Below the pieces are notes generated by a model. The model had not been told where the DNA came from. It worked only from the letters and a program-made list of their open reading frames with translations, and did no database searches. Both the position numbers and the translations under genes were made by a program. 64,000 nt of DNA, from contig CAWEPQ010000001.1 of NCBI GenBank assembly GCA_963811055.1, forward strand, positions 248,001 through 312,000. Reading direction: 5' to 3'. The stretch comes from JACVRW01 sp963811055 (GTDB lineage: Bacteria > Actinomycetota > Thermoleophilia > Solirubrobacterales > Thermoleophilaceae). Shown here piece after piece: positions 48,001-56,732 of the stretch (position 1 is its first letter; the number at the start of each line of letters is the position of its first letter).

Positions 48001-49846
48001 GGGATCGATCTGGGTCGGCAAGGACGAGCACGAGGGGGTGCTCGCCCAGCCGCGCAAGGACCTGAAGCCGCCGCCGCACTGGCGACTCGAGGCGGTGGCG
48101 CGCACGCCGCGACCGCGCTCGCTCACCATCGCTGCCGACCGGCGCAGCGCGGTGATGATCGAGGATGCCGAGACCTCGGACGTGTGGCTGCTCGACCTCG
48201 AGGCGCCCGGCGCGCCGCAGCGTCTGACGACCGGCCGCGACCCGCAGCCCTACTGGGAGGACGTGGACCCGCGGCTCGCGCCCGACGGGGAGACGGTGGC
48301 CTACGCGGACGACGGTCACGTGTGGCTCGCGCCCGTGGCGGGCGGACCGCCGCGCAACCTGGTGGAGGGCTCGAGCCCGGTGTGGACCCCGGACGGGGGG
48401 ATCGTGATCAGCGTCGAGCGCGACGACACTTCGCGGCTGGCCGTGGTGGACGCGCACGACGCCTGGCCGCGACCGCTCGCCGTCGCGCACGGCGCCCTCG
48501 AGGAGTACGGCGACGAGGGCGACGCCGCCGTCTCGCCGGACGGCTCCGAGGTGGCCTACATGTTCTGGCCGCGCGGAGACCTGAAGCGCGGCGAGATCCG
48601 CGTGGCGGCCCTCGACGGCGGGGCCGTGCGCGTCGTGGCCTCGACCCCCGGCATGATGGCCGACTCGCCCGCCTGGTCCCCGGACGGGAGCACGCTCGCC
48701 TACCGCTCGGAGCAGAGCGGCTGGTACGAGCTGCACGCCGTCGGGCGGGACGGCTCAGGCGAGCGCAGGCTCACGAGCGCCGAGGCCGACCACACACAGG
48801 CCGAGTGGCATCCGGAGGGCGAGCGGCTCGTGGCGGTGCGCGGCCGGCGCAACCGCTTCGACCTCGTGGTGGTCGATGCGTCCGACGGTTCCGCCGAGCT
48901 GGTGGCCGAGGGCGGCACCTGGAGCTACCCGCACTGGACCGCCGCGGGCGCGATCGTGGCGGCCTACGAGGACCACGCCACCGCCCCGGAGCTGCGCACG
49001 GTGGAGACGGGCGGCGAGCCGCGGGCGATCCACGCGCCGGCCCCCCGGGCGATTCGCTCGGCCCCGCACTCCGCGCTCGAGGACGTGACCTTCCCCACCT
49101 TCGACGGGCGCGAGATCCCGGGGTTCCTCATGCGCCCGCGGGACGCCGGGATGGGCCGGCCCGTGCCGGCGGTGGTCTACCCGCACGGCGGGCCCACGGA
49201 CGCATACACGGACGCCTGGGACGGTCACGCTCAGTACTTCGTGGACCGGGGCTACGCCTGGCTGGCCGTGAACTTCCGCGGCTCGACGGGATACGGACGC
49301 GAGTTCGAGCGCCTCAACCACGACGACTGGGGTGTCGGCGACACGAAGGACTGCCTCGCCGCCGCGGACTTCCTGCGCACGCTCGACTGGGTGGACGGCC
49401 AGCGGCTGGGGATCTTCGGCGCGAGCTACGGCTCCTACATGTCCCTGCTCGCGGTGACCGACGACCCCGAGTACCGCTTTCGCTGCGCCGTCTGCAAGTA
49501 CGGCGACTGCGACATCACGACGTCGTGGGCCCAGGGCGACCGCGAGGGCGTGCAGGACCTCGACCGGATGATGGGACCGCCGTCCGGCGCCCGCGAGGCC
49601 TACATCGCCGGGTCGGCCTATCACCGGCTCGAGAACGTGCGGGCGCCGCTGCTCATAGCCCACGGCGAGCAGGACATCCGCGTGAGCCCGAAGCAGTCCG
49701 AGCAGCTCACGGCCCGGCTCCGGCAGCTCGGCAAGACGTTCGAGTACGTGACCTACCCGACCGAGGGGCATGGGCTGCTCCGCGCCGGCCCCCAGCTCGA
49801 CTTCTACCGGCGACTTGAACGGTTCCTTAACTGGACTCTGATGTGA
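47993..49846 (+). CDS. S9-family (prolyl oligopeptidase/acylaminoacyl) peptidase
   Basis: This 617-residue cytoplasmic peptidase has an N-terminal beta-propeller (about 30-340, PD40 segments such as SPAWSPDGSTLAYRSEQSGW) and a C-terminal hydrolase domain. The triad is Ser in LGIFGASYGSYMSLLAVTD, Asp in AHGEQDIRVSP and His in YPTEGHGLLRAG. It removes N-acyl or prolyl residues from short peptides in the family. Translation starts at GTG 47993, inside the previous gene's end. The importer genes follow 49 bases later. Confidence 0.94.
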   Translation: MAEGSIWVGKDEHEGVLAQPRKDLKPPPHWRLEAVARTPRPRSLTIAADRRSAVMIEDAETSDVWLLDLEAPGAPQRLTTGRDPQPYWEDVDPRLAPDGETVAYADDGHVWLAPVAGGPPRNLVEGSSPVWTPDGGIVISVERDDTSRLAVVDAHDAWPRPLAVAHGALEEYGDEGDAAVSPDGSEVAYMFWPRGDLKRGEIRVAALDGGAVRVVASTPGMMADSPAWSPDGSTLAYRSEQSGWYELHAVGRDGSGERRLTSAEADHTQAEWHPEGERLVAVRGRRNRFDLVVVDASDGSAELVAEGGTWSYPHWTAAGAIVAAYEDHATAPELRTVETGGEPRAIHAPAPRAIRSAPHSALEDVTFPTFDGREIPGFLMRPRDAGMGRPVPAVVYPHGGPTDAYTDAWDGHAQYFVDRGYAWLAVNFRGSTGYGREFERLNHDDWGVGDTKDCLAAADFLRTLDWVDGQRLGIFGASYGSYMSLLAVTDDPEYRFRCAVCKYGDCDITTSWAQGDREGVQDLDRMMGPPSGAREAYIAGSAYHRLENVRAPLLIAHGEQDIRVSPKQSEQLTARLRQLGKTFEYVTYPTEGHGLLRAGPQLDFYRRLERFLNWTLM

Positions 49847-49895
49847 ACGCCGTGAGATAGTCCGCGGTTAACCGGGGAACGACGGAGGGACTCGC

Positions 49896-51701
49896 TTGAG
49901 CACGACGCGCCGCAGGACACTGGCCGGATCGATCCTTTTTCTCATCCTGATCGCCGGCCTGACGGCCGTGTCCGCGCAGAGTCAGGACACCGAGACGTCG
50001 GGTAACGAGCCCGTGACGTTCGACGTGGGCGACCCTCAGGGCATCGACAGCATGAGCCCGCTGATCGGCGTGACCGTGGCCGCCTACGAGGCCTGGAACC
50101 TCCAGTACGCGACGCTGACCAACAAGGCGGCGTCGGACTTCCACACCATCCCGGGCCTGGCGGAATCCTGGAAGAAGTCCGACGACGGCCTCACCTGGAC
50201 CTACAAGATGCGGCCTGGTGCGAAGTGGTCCGACGGCAAGCCGCTCACCGCCGAGGACGTGGCGTGGACTATCAACACCTCGCGCGACGAGGAGTGGATC
50301 AACCACACCTCCGTGGTCGCGAACCTGACCGCCGAGGCCACCGATCCGAACACGCTGGTCGTCAAGACGTCGGTGCCCGATCCGAAGCTTCCCACGCTCG
50401 ACGTGTACATCCTGCCCAAGCACGTCTGGGGTGAGCTCGACTCGGATGAGCGCGACAAGTTCAACGGCCAGAGCCCGGTCGGCTCCGGTCCGTTCACGCT
50501 GGAGAAGTTCGAGAAGGGCCAGTTCGCGCGCTTCAAGGCGAACCCGAACTTCTACGGCGGCCGACCGGCCGTGGACAAGGTCGTGCTCCGCAAGTTCAAC
50601 AACCCGGACGCGATGGTCGCCGCGCTCAAGACCGGCGAGCTGGACGCTGCCTTCGACATCCCGGGCACCGCGTTCAACTCGTTGAAGAACGAGGAGAACA
50701 TCGAGACCGTCGAGGGCTACCAGGGCTCGATGAGCGAGGTCGCGATCAACGGCGGCGACGGGTTGAAGAAGCCGCACCCCGCACTGCTCGACGTGAAGGT
50801 GCGACAGGCGATCGGCCACGCGATCGACAAGGAGACGCTGGTGGACCGCGTGCTGGCCGGTCTCGGCAAGCCGGCCCAGACCCTGAGCACCTCTCCCGAC
50901 CCGAAGTGGACGCCGGAGATCCCGGCGGACAAGGTGTTCGACTTCGATCTCGAGAAGGCGAAGTCGATGCTCGAGGAGGCCGGCTACAAGGACACCGACG
51001 GCGACGGGGTGCGCGAGATGCCCGGCGGCGGCAGGCCGCTGAACTTCAAGTACATGGAGCGCTCGGACGGCGAGACCGGCTCGGAGGTCGCCGAGTTCGT
51101 GACCGGGTGGCTGAAGGAGATCGGAATCGCGACCACCCGGAAGGTGGCCGACGACAGCCAGCTCACGACCATCATCGGCAAGGGCGACTACGACATGTTC
51201 GCCTGGGGCTGGACCCCGTTCGTGGACCCCGACCCGATGCTGTCGTACTTCACCTGCGACCAGGTGTCGAGCGATCCGGACGACCCCACGAACTACTACA
51301 ACGACGCCAGCTACTGCGACCCGGAGTACGACAAGCTCTATGAGCAGCAGAAGGTCGAGCTCGACCCCGAGAAGCGCGTGGACATCGTCCACGAGATGCT
51401 GACCCGCTTCCAGCAGTCGGGCACGTATCACGTGCTCTACACCGAGCCCGAGACGCAGGCCTACGTGAAGGATCGCTTCACCGGCTTCGTCCGCCAGCCG
51501 GCGGAGACCGGCCCCGTGATCTACTCGAACTCGTCGCCGTCGTACGCCCAGCTCAAGCCGGTGAGCGACTCGGGAGGCGGTGACGACGACGGCGGCGGCG
51601 GGAGCGGCGGGGTGATCGCGATCATCGTCATCGCGCTGCTGGCCGTGGCCGGCGGGGCCTTCGTCCTCATGCGCCGGCGGAGCGCCGACGAGCGGGAGTG
51701 A
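49896..51701 (+). CDS. Peptide/nickel-type ABC substrate-binding protein with C-terminal membrane anchor
   Basis: This 601-residue family 5 binding protein has a cleavable signal (AGSILFLILIAGLTAVSA) and no lipobox Cys. The body has the usual segments (LAESWKKSDDGLTWTYKMRP, GAKWSDGKPLTAEDVAW, SPVGSGPFTLEKFEKGQF). Unusually, a Gly/Asp-rich linker leads to a C-terminal helix (GVIAIIVIALLAVAGGAFVL) and a basic stop (MRRRSADERE), which would tether it to the membrane. TTG is the start, with GGAGGGA at the right spacing. It begins a five-gene importer operon. Confidence 0.94.
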   Translation: MSTTRRRTLAGSILFLILIAGLTAVSAQSQDTETSGNEPVTFDVGDPQGIDSMSPLIGVTVAAYEAWNLQYATLTNKAASDFHTIPGLAESWKKSDDGLTWTYKMRPGAKWSDGKPLTAEDVAWTINTSRDEEWINHTSVVANLTAEATDPNTLVVKTSVPDPKLPTLDVYILPKHVWGELDSDERDKFNGQSPVGSGPFTLEKFEKGQFARFKANPNFYGGRPAVDKVVLRKFNNPDAMVAALKTGELDAAFDIPGTAFNSLKNEENIETVEGYQGSMSEVAINGGDGLKKPHPALLDVKVRQAIGHAIDKETLVDRVLAGLGKPAQTLSTSPDPKWTPEIPADKVFDFDLEKAKSMLEEAGYKDTDGDGVREMPGGGRPLNFKYMERSDGETGSEVAEFVTGWLKEIGIATTRKVADDSQLTTIIGKGDYDMFAWGWTPFVDPDPMLSYFTCDQVSSDPDDPTNYYNDASYCDPEYDKLYEQQKVELDPEKRVDIVHEMLTRFQQSGTYHVLYTEPETQAYVKDRFTGFVRQPAETGPVIYSNSSPSYAQLKPVSDSGGGDDDGGGGSGGVIAIIVIALLAVAGGAFVLMRRRSADERE

Positions 51702-52666
51702 GCGCAAGGTTCGTCACAGGAAAAGTTCTCGGCTCGCTGGCCACGCTGGCGTTCGTAGTCGTCTTCAACTTCTTCCTGTTCCGGGTCGTGGAGACCGACC
51801 CGGTGGCGAACCTGTACAGAGGGCATGAGCTCTCGGCCACCCAGCGGGCCGAGCTCACCGAGCAGTTCGGCCTGGAGGGCTCCACGGGGTCGCAGTTCGT
51901 GCACTACCTCAAGGAGACCGCGACGCTGAACCTGGGGCGCTCGTACCAGAGCAACCAGCCCGTCTGGGACGAGATCAAGCGCAAGGCGTGGCCGACGATC
52001 GCGCTGGTGGGGATCTCGTCGATCCTGTCGGCGGCCATCGGGATCCTGCTCGGGATCGCTGCGGCCTGGCGACGAAGAACCAAGGCCGACTACGGCATCA
52101 CCACGTTCACGATGGGCACGTACTCGATGCCGGACTTCTGGCTCGGGATGCTCCTGCTGACCCTGTTCGCGGTGGGGTTGGGGTGGTTTCCCGTGGGCGG
52201 CATCGTGGACCCGTCGTCCAACGCCACCGGGATCGCGAAGCTCGCCGACCAGGCACATCACATGTTCCTGCCGGCGCTCACGCTCACGCTCGCCTATCTC
52301 GGCGAGTACACGATCGTGATGCGCTCGTCGCTGCTCGACACGATGCGCGAGGACTACCTCGTGCTCGCGCGCGCGAAGGGCCTGCGCGACGTGCTCGTGC
52401 GCAACCGGCACGCGGTGCCGAACGCGCTGCTGCCGGTGGTGGCGCTCCTGGCGATCAACTTCGGCTTCGTGCTGTCGGGGGCGATCGCCGTCGAAGCGAT
52501 CTTCTCCTGGCCGGGTCTCGGCCTCGCCACCTACGAGGCCCTCAAGGGCCCTGACCTGCCGACCCTGCAAGGGCTGTTCCTGGTGTTCAGCGCCTCGGTG
52601 ATCCTCTTCAACCTGATCGCCGACCTTCTCTACGCGTATCTCGATCCGCGGGTCAGGACAACGTGA
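51698..52666 (+). CDS. ABC transporter permease, DppB/OppB type
   Basis: This 322-residue permease has six membrane helices. The first helix region (VVVFNFFLFRVVETDPVANL) and the EAA loop (YLVLARAKGLRDVLVRNRHAVPNALLPVVALL) are typical. GTG 51698 overlaps the stop of the binding protein (GTGA). It pairs with the DppC-like subunit to form the channel. Confidence 0.95.
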   Translation: MSARFVTGKVLGSLATLAFVVVFNFFLFRVVETDPVANLYRGHELSATQRAELTEQFGLEGSTGSQFVHYLKETATLNLGRSYQSNQPVWDEIKRKAWPTIALVGISSILSAAIGILLGIAAAWRRRTKADYGITTFTMGTYSMPDFWLGMLLLTLFAVGLGWFPVGGIVDPSSNATGIAKLADQAHHMFLPALTLTLAYLGEYTIVMRSSLLDTMREDYLVLARAKGLRDVLVRNRHAVPNALLPVVALLAINFGFVLSGAIAVEAIFSWPGLGLATYEALKGPDLPTLQGLFLVFSASVILFNLIADLLYAYLDPRVRTT

Positions 52667-53580
52667 ACGCGGTAGCCGCAGCCCCCTCGGCCCGACGGAT
52701 CGCCTGGCAGCGCCGGGGCCGCGCCGTGTCCGGTGCATGGCGCGAGTACCGCCGCCACACGCCGGGCATGGTGGGCCTCGGGATCCTCGTGGCCATCGTG
52801 GCGATGGCGCTGGCGGCGCCTCTGCTGGCCGACCCCGACGGCCTGAAGGCGATCAACACGACGGACAACCCCGCGTTCGCGAGCCCTTCGGAGTTCGGCC
52901 CGCTGGGAACCGACAGCCTCGGTCGCGACGTTCTCACCCAGTTCATCTGGGGGTCGCGCATCAGCCTGGTGGTGGGCCTGGCCGCGACGGTGCTGGCAGT
53001 GCTGATCGGCTCGGTGGTGGGCATCGCGGCCGGCTTCTTCGGCGGGCGCCCCGGCGGCATCCTGATGCGCGTGACCGAATGGTTCCTCGTGATCCCGTTC
53101 CTGCCCCTGGCAATCGTGCTCGCCGCGATTCTCGGGCCTTCGGTGCAGAACATCATCCTGGTGATCGGCATCACCTCGTGGCCTTCCACCGCGCGCCTGA
53201 TCCGGGCGCAGGTGCTCACGCTGAGGGAGCGCGACTACGTGGATCGAAGCCGCGCCCTCGGGGCGTCGAACTGGCACCTGATGAGCCGCCACATCCTGCC
53301 GAACGTGTCCCCGCTGATCCTGGCCAACACCACGCTCACCGTGCCGATCGTGATCCTCTCGGAGGCCACCCTCTCGTTCCTCGGGCTCGGCGACCCCTCG
53401 AACGCGTCCTGGGGCAAGATGCTCGACGAGGCGTTCGAGACGGGTGCCATCACGATCGAGGCGTGGTGGTACTTCGTGCCGCCGGGGCTCGGGATCATGC
53501 TCGTGGTGCTCGCCTTCACGCTCTGCGGCCAAGCGCTCGAGGAAGTCCTCGACCCACGCCTTCGGGACCAGCGCGCGTGA
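52663..53580 (+). CDS. ABC transporter permease, DppC/OppC type
   Basis: This 305-residue protein has six membrane helices. It has the family's periplasmic motif LGTDSLGRDVLTQFIWGSRI and the EAA loop DYVDRSRALGASNWHLMSRHILPNV. GTG 52663 overlaps the previous stop (GTGA). The second channel subunit is complete. Confidence 0.95.
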   Translation: MNAVAAAPSARRIAWQRRGRAVSGAWREYRRHTPGMVGLGILVAIVAMALAAPLLADPDGLKAINTTDNPAFASPSEFGPLGTDSLGRDVLTQFIWGSRISLVVGLAATVLAVLIGSVVGIAAGFFGGRPGGILMRVTEWFLVIPFLPLAIVLAAILGPSVQNIILVIGITSWPSTARLIRAQVLTLRERDYVDRSRALGASNWHLMSRHILPNVSPLILANTTLTVPIVILSEATLSFLGLGDPSNASWGKMLDEAFETGAITIEAWWYFVPPGLGIMLVVLAFTLCGQALEEVLDPRLRDQRA

Positions 53581-54563
53581 GCGCCGAGCACCCGCTCCTC
53601 GCGGTCCGCGACCTGCACGTGAGCTACCCCTCGCGGAGCGGCCCCGTGCCCGCCGTGCGAGGGGTGAACCTCGAGCTCGACGTGGGCGAGACGCTCGGGT
53701 TGGCGGGGGAGTCGGGCTGCGGCAAGTCGACTCTCGCCGGCGCGCTGCTGCGCCTGCTGCCACGCGGCACGGAGGTCAGGGGCGAGGTGCTGCTCGACGG
53801 TGAGGACGTGCTGACGATGCGGCCCGGGCGGCTGCGGGCAGTGCGCTGGACCGACATGGCCATCGTGTTCCAGGGCGCCCTCCACACGCTCAACCCGGTG
53901 CAGCGAGTGGGCGACCAGATCGGAGAGGCCATCAGGTTGCACTCGAAGGGTGGCGCGTCCGGAACGCGCAAGCGCGTGGGCGAGCTGCTCGAGCTCGTGG
54001 GCCTGCCCGCGCGGCGCGCGCGCGACTACCCGCACCAGATGTCGGGCGGCCAGCGCCAGCGCGTGCTGATCGCGCTGGCGCTGGGGTGCGAGCCGCGGCT
54101 CCTGATTGCCGATGAGCCCACCACCGCGCTCGACGTGATGGTCCAGGCGCAGGTGCTGAAGCTGCTCGAGGACCTTCAGGAGCAGTTCGGCCTCGGAACC
54201 ATCTTCATCACCCACGACCTCTCGACGCTGGCGAGCGTGTGCCGGCGGCTCGCGGTGATGTACGCCGGTCAGGTGGTCGAGCAGGGACCGAGCCATGAGG
54301 TCTTCGCCGCGCCCGCCCATCCGTACACACGCGCGCTCGCCGGCGCGTTCCCGGTGATCGGCGATCACGCGTTCCGCATGAATCCCTCGGGGCTGCCGGG
54401 CGACCCGCCCGACCCGCGCCAGCTGCCCGCCGGTTGCCCCTTCCATCCGCGCTGCCCGGCGGCCGTGGAGATCTGCTCGTCCACCCCGGTCGAGCTCTGG
54501 CCCGCCGGACCGAGCCGCGCCGCGGCGTGCGTGCACGTACCCGGGGCGCCGGTGCCCGCATGA
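53577..54563 (+). CDS. ABC transporter ATPase, DppD/OppD type
   Basis: This 328-residue ATPase has Walker A GLAGESGCGKSTLAGALL, signature MSGGQRQRVLIALAL, Walker B RLLIADEPTTALDV and switch His in FITHDLSTLASVC. The C-terminal oligopeptide extension has CPFHPRCPAAVEIC with Cys residues that in this family may bind an iron-sulphur cluster. GTG 53577 overlaps the previous stop. It pairs with the next ATPase. Confidence 0.96.
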   Translation: MSAEHPLLAVRDLHVSYPSRSGPVPAVRGVNLELDVGETLGLAGESGCGKSTLAGALLRLLPRGTEVRGEVLLDGEDVLTMRPGRLRAVRWTDMAIVFQGALHTLNPVQRVGDQIGEAIRLHSKGGASGTRKRVGELLELVGLPARRARDYPHQMSGGQRQRVLIALALGCEPRLLIADEPTTALDVMVQAQVLKLLEDLQEQFGLGTIFITHDLSTLASVCRRLAVMYAGQVVEQGPSHEVFAAPAHPYTRALAGAFPVIGDHAFRMNPSGLPGDPPDPRQLPAGCPFHPRCPAAVEICSSTPVELWPAGPSRAAACVHVPGAPVPA

Positions 54564-55507
54564 GCGAGGCGCCGCTCCTCACCGTGAGCGACCTCAAGGT
54601 CGAGTTCCCCGGGCGGCACGGACTCGCCCGGGCGGTGGACGGCGTGGACCTCGAGATGCGAAGCGGCGAGATCGTCGCGCTGGTGGGCGAGTCCGGGTGT
54701 GGCAAGACCACGCTCGCGCGGTCCATCGTCGGGCTTCAGCGCCCGCTGTCGGGCAGCGTGAGCTTCCGCGGTGAGCAGGTGCGCTACGACCGGCGCAGGC
54801 TGCGCGAGCACCGGAAGCACGTGCAGATGATCTTCCAGGACCCCACCGGCGCTCTCAACGCGCGCCAGACCATCTACGAGGCGGTGGCCGAGGGCGTGCG
54901 GATCCACAAGCTTCCCGGCGACGAGGAGCAGCTGGTGGCCGACGGCCTCTCGCGTGCCGGGCTGCGCCCGCCGGAGCGCTTCTTCACGCGCTACCCGTAC
55001 GAGGTCTCCGGCGGCCAGCGCCAGCGCGTGATCATCGCCGGCGCGATGGTGCTCAACCCGAGCCTCCTGGTGGCCGACGAGCCCGTGTCGAGCCTCGACG
55101 CGTCGGTTCGCGGCGAGATCCTCGGGCTGATGCTCGGGCTGGTGCGCGAGACCAACATCGGGATTCTCGTGGTCACCCACGACCTCGGACTCGCCTGGAA
55201 CGTGGCCGACCGCGTGGCGGTGATGTACCTCGGCCGGATCGTGGAGGAGGGACCGACCGAGCAGATGCTCACCTCGCCGCGCCATCCCTACACGCGCGCC
55301 CTGCTCTCGGTGGTGCCCGAGATCGAGCAGATGGACCAGCAGATCCTCACCGGCGAGGCCCCCGACCCGACGCGCATCCCCCCGGGCTGCCGCTTCCACC
55401 CGCGCTGCCCGCTGGTCGAGTCGGGGCAGGCGGCCACGATGGGCATCGAGGAGCGCTGCCGCGGCGAGGATCCGCTCAAGCTGCCGGCCTGCCACGCGGT
55501 GCGGTGA
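54560..55507 (+). CDS. ABC transporter ATPase, DppF/OppF type
   Basis: This 315-residue ATPase has Walker A LVGESGCGKTTLARSIVGLQ, signature VSGGQRQRVIIAGAM, Walker B LLVADEPVSSLDA and switch His in VVTHDLGLAWNVADR. The C-terminal Cys motif is CRFHPRCPLVE. ATG 54560 overlaps the previous stop (ATGA). The 3' end overlaps the convergent aminotransferase by 32 bases. Confidence 0.96.
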   Translation: MSEAPLLTVSDLKVEFPGRHGLARAVDGVDLEMRSGEIVALVGESGCGKTTLARSIVGLQRPLSGSVSFRGEQVRYDRRRLREHRKHVQMIFQDPTGALNARQTIYEAVAEGVRIHKLPGDEEQLVADGLSRAGLRPPERFFTRYPYEVSGGQRQRVIIAGAMVLNPSLLVADEPVSSLDASVRGEILGLMLGLVRETNIGILVVTHDLGLAWNVADRVAVMYLGRIVEEGPTEQMLTSPRHPYTRALLSVVPEIEQMDQQILTGEAPDPTRIPPGCRFHPRCPLVESGQAATMGIEERCRGEDPLKLPACHAVR

Positions 55508-56732
55508 GCTCGGGAGCCAGCTCACCGAATACCTCGAGGTAGCGGTCCACGGCCGCGTCGTCGTGGGCCACGGTGACGTTCCACTCCTGCTCGCGGCCCG
55601 GCGTGGTGAGGATGCCGCGGTTCACCAGCCAAGTCCAGATCAGCTCCGACCGCTCAGGGTCGCGCTCCTGCCGGTGGACGCAGCCCTTCGAGCCGAGGGC
55701 GAGGGCGCCGGGCCCCACGCCGGCTGCCATCCGCTCGCCGAGGCGCTCCAGGTGCTCGTACGCCGCCGGCGTCAGCACCTCCAGCAGGTTCGCCCGCGCC
55801 GCGGCCATGCCGAGCGGGTTGCCGTTGTAGGTGCCCACGTGGTGCACGCTGCCGTCCTCGACCAGCGCCGCCAGCTCCTCGGTCATACCGATCGCGCCCG
55901 TCGGGAGCCCGCCTCCCAGCGACTTCGCCAGCACCACCATGTCCGGCCTGACGCCGAACCGCTCGACGGCCCCGCCCGCCGCGATCGTCAGCCCGGTCTT
56001 CACCTCGTCGAAGATCAGCACCGTCCCGGCGGCGCGCGCGGCATCGCGCACCCCCTCGAGGTATCCGGGCTCGGGCAGCACCAGGCCCGCGTTCGTGCGG
56101 GCGGCCTCCATGATCACGCACGCGGGCGGGGCCTCCGCGAGCGTCGTGGCCATCGCGTCCGCGTCGTTGAACGGGACCGCGCGAACCTGGGCGACCGTCG
56201 CCTCCGGGATGCCGGCGCCCCACGCGCCGGGCTCAGGCCCCACGCTCACCATCGTCACGTCCGCGTGGCCGTGGTACGCGCCGGCGATCTTCACGACGTC
56301 GTCGCGCCCGGTGTGCGCTCTGGCAATCCGTATCGCGTCCATCACCGACTCGGTGCCGGAGTTGGTGAAGCGCCAGCGCGGAAGACCAAAGCGCAAGGAC
56401 AGGTTCTCGGCCACGTCAACGGCCTCTTCCGTCGGGAGGCCGAAGTGGGTGCCCAGCCGCTGGCGCGCCGTGACCGCCGCGGTGATCGCCGGATGGGCGT
56501 GGCCCTGGACCATCGCGCTGAAGCCGTTGTGGAAGTCGAGATACTCGTTGCCGTCCACGTCCCAGACGCGCGCGCCCTCTCCGCGCGTCAGGTAGACGGG
56601 CCACGGCTCGAGGCGCTGATAGGAAGACGCCACGCCGCCCGCCAGCGAGCGCTTGGCGCGCCGGAACATCCGCTCGGACGCGCGCGTGCGCTCCGCGAGC
56701 GTCGCCCGCTCGCGGTCGAGGAGCGCGCTCAC
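55476..56732 (-). CDS. Class III aminotransferase (glutamate-1-semialdehyde aminomutase-like)
   Basis: This 418-residue PLP enzyme has SLAGGVASSYQRLEPWPVYL near its start, VWDVDGNEYLDFHNGFSAMV, ILIFDEVKTGLTIAAGG (Asp to PLP nitrogen) and PDMVVLAKSLGGGLPTGAIG with the PLP Lys. Heme-pathway GSAM is unlikely because the gene sits with catabolic enzymes and starts inside the stop of a flavin oxidase (GTGA). It probably transaminates an amine or beta/gamma-amino acid derived from the imported compound. Confidence 0.93.
   Translation of the reverse strand: MSALLDRERATLAERTRASERMFRRAKRSLAGGVASSYQRLEPWPVYLTRGEGARVWDVDGNEYLDFHNGFSAMVQGHAHPAITAAVTARQRLGTHFGLPTEEAVDVAENLSLRFGLPRWRFTNSGTESVMDAIRIARAHTGRDDVVKIAGAYHGHADVTMVSVGPEPGAWGAGIPEATVAQVRAVPFNDADAMATTLAEAPPACVIMEAARTNAGLVLPEPGYLEGVRDAARAAGTVLIFDEVKTGLTIAAGGAVERFGVRPDMVVLAKSLGGGLPTGAIGMTEELAALVEDGSVHHVGTYNGNPLGMAAARANLLEVLTPAAYEHLERLGERMAAGVGPGALALGSKGCVHRQERDPERSELIWTWLVNRGILTTPGREQEWNVTVAHDDAAVDRYLEVFGELAPELTAPRGRPAA

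Noticed and set aside
49827..51707. Long antisense frame opposite the ABC binding protein
   Set aside because: It mirrors a complete family 5 binding protein and has no recognisable motif.
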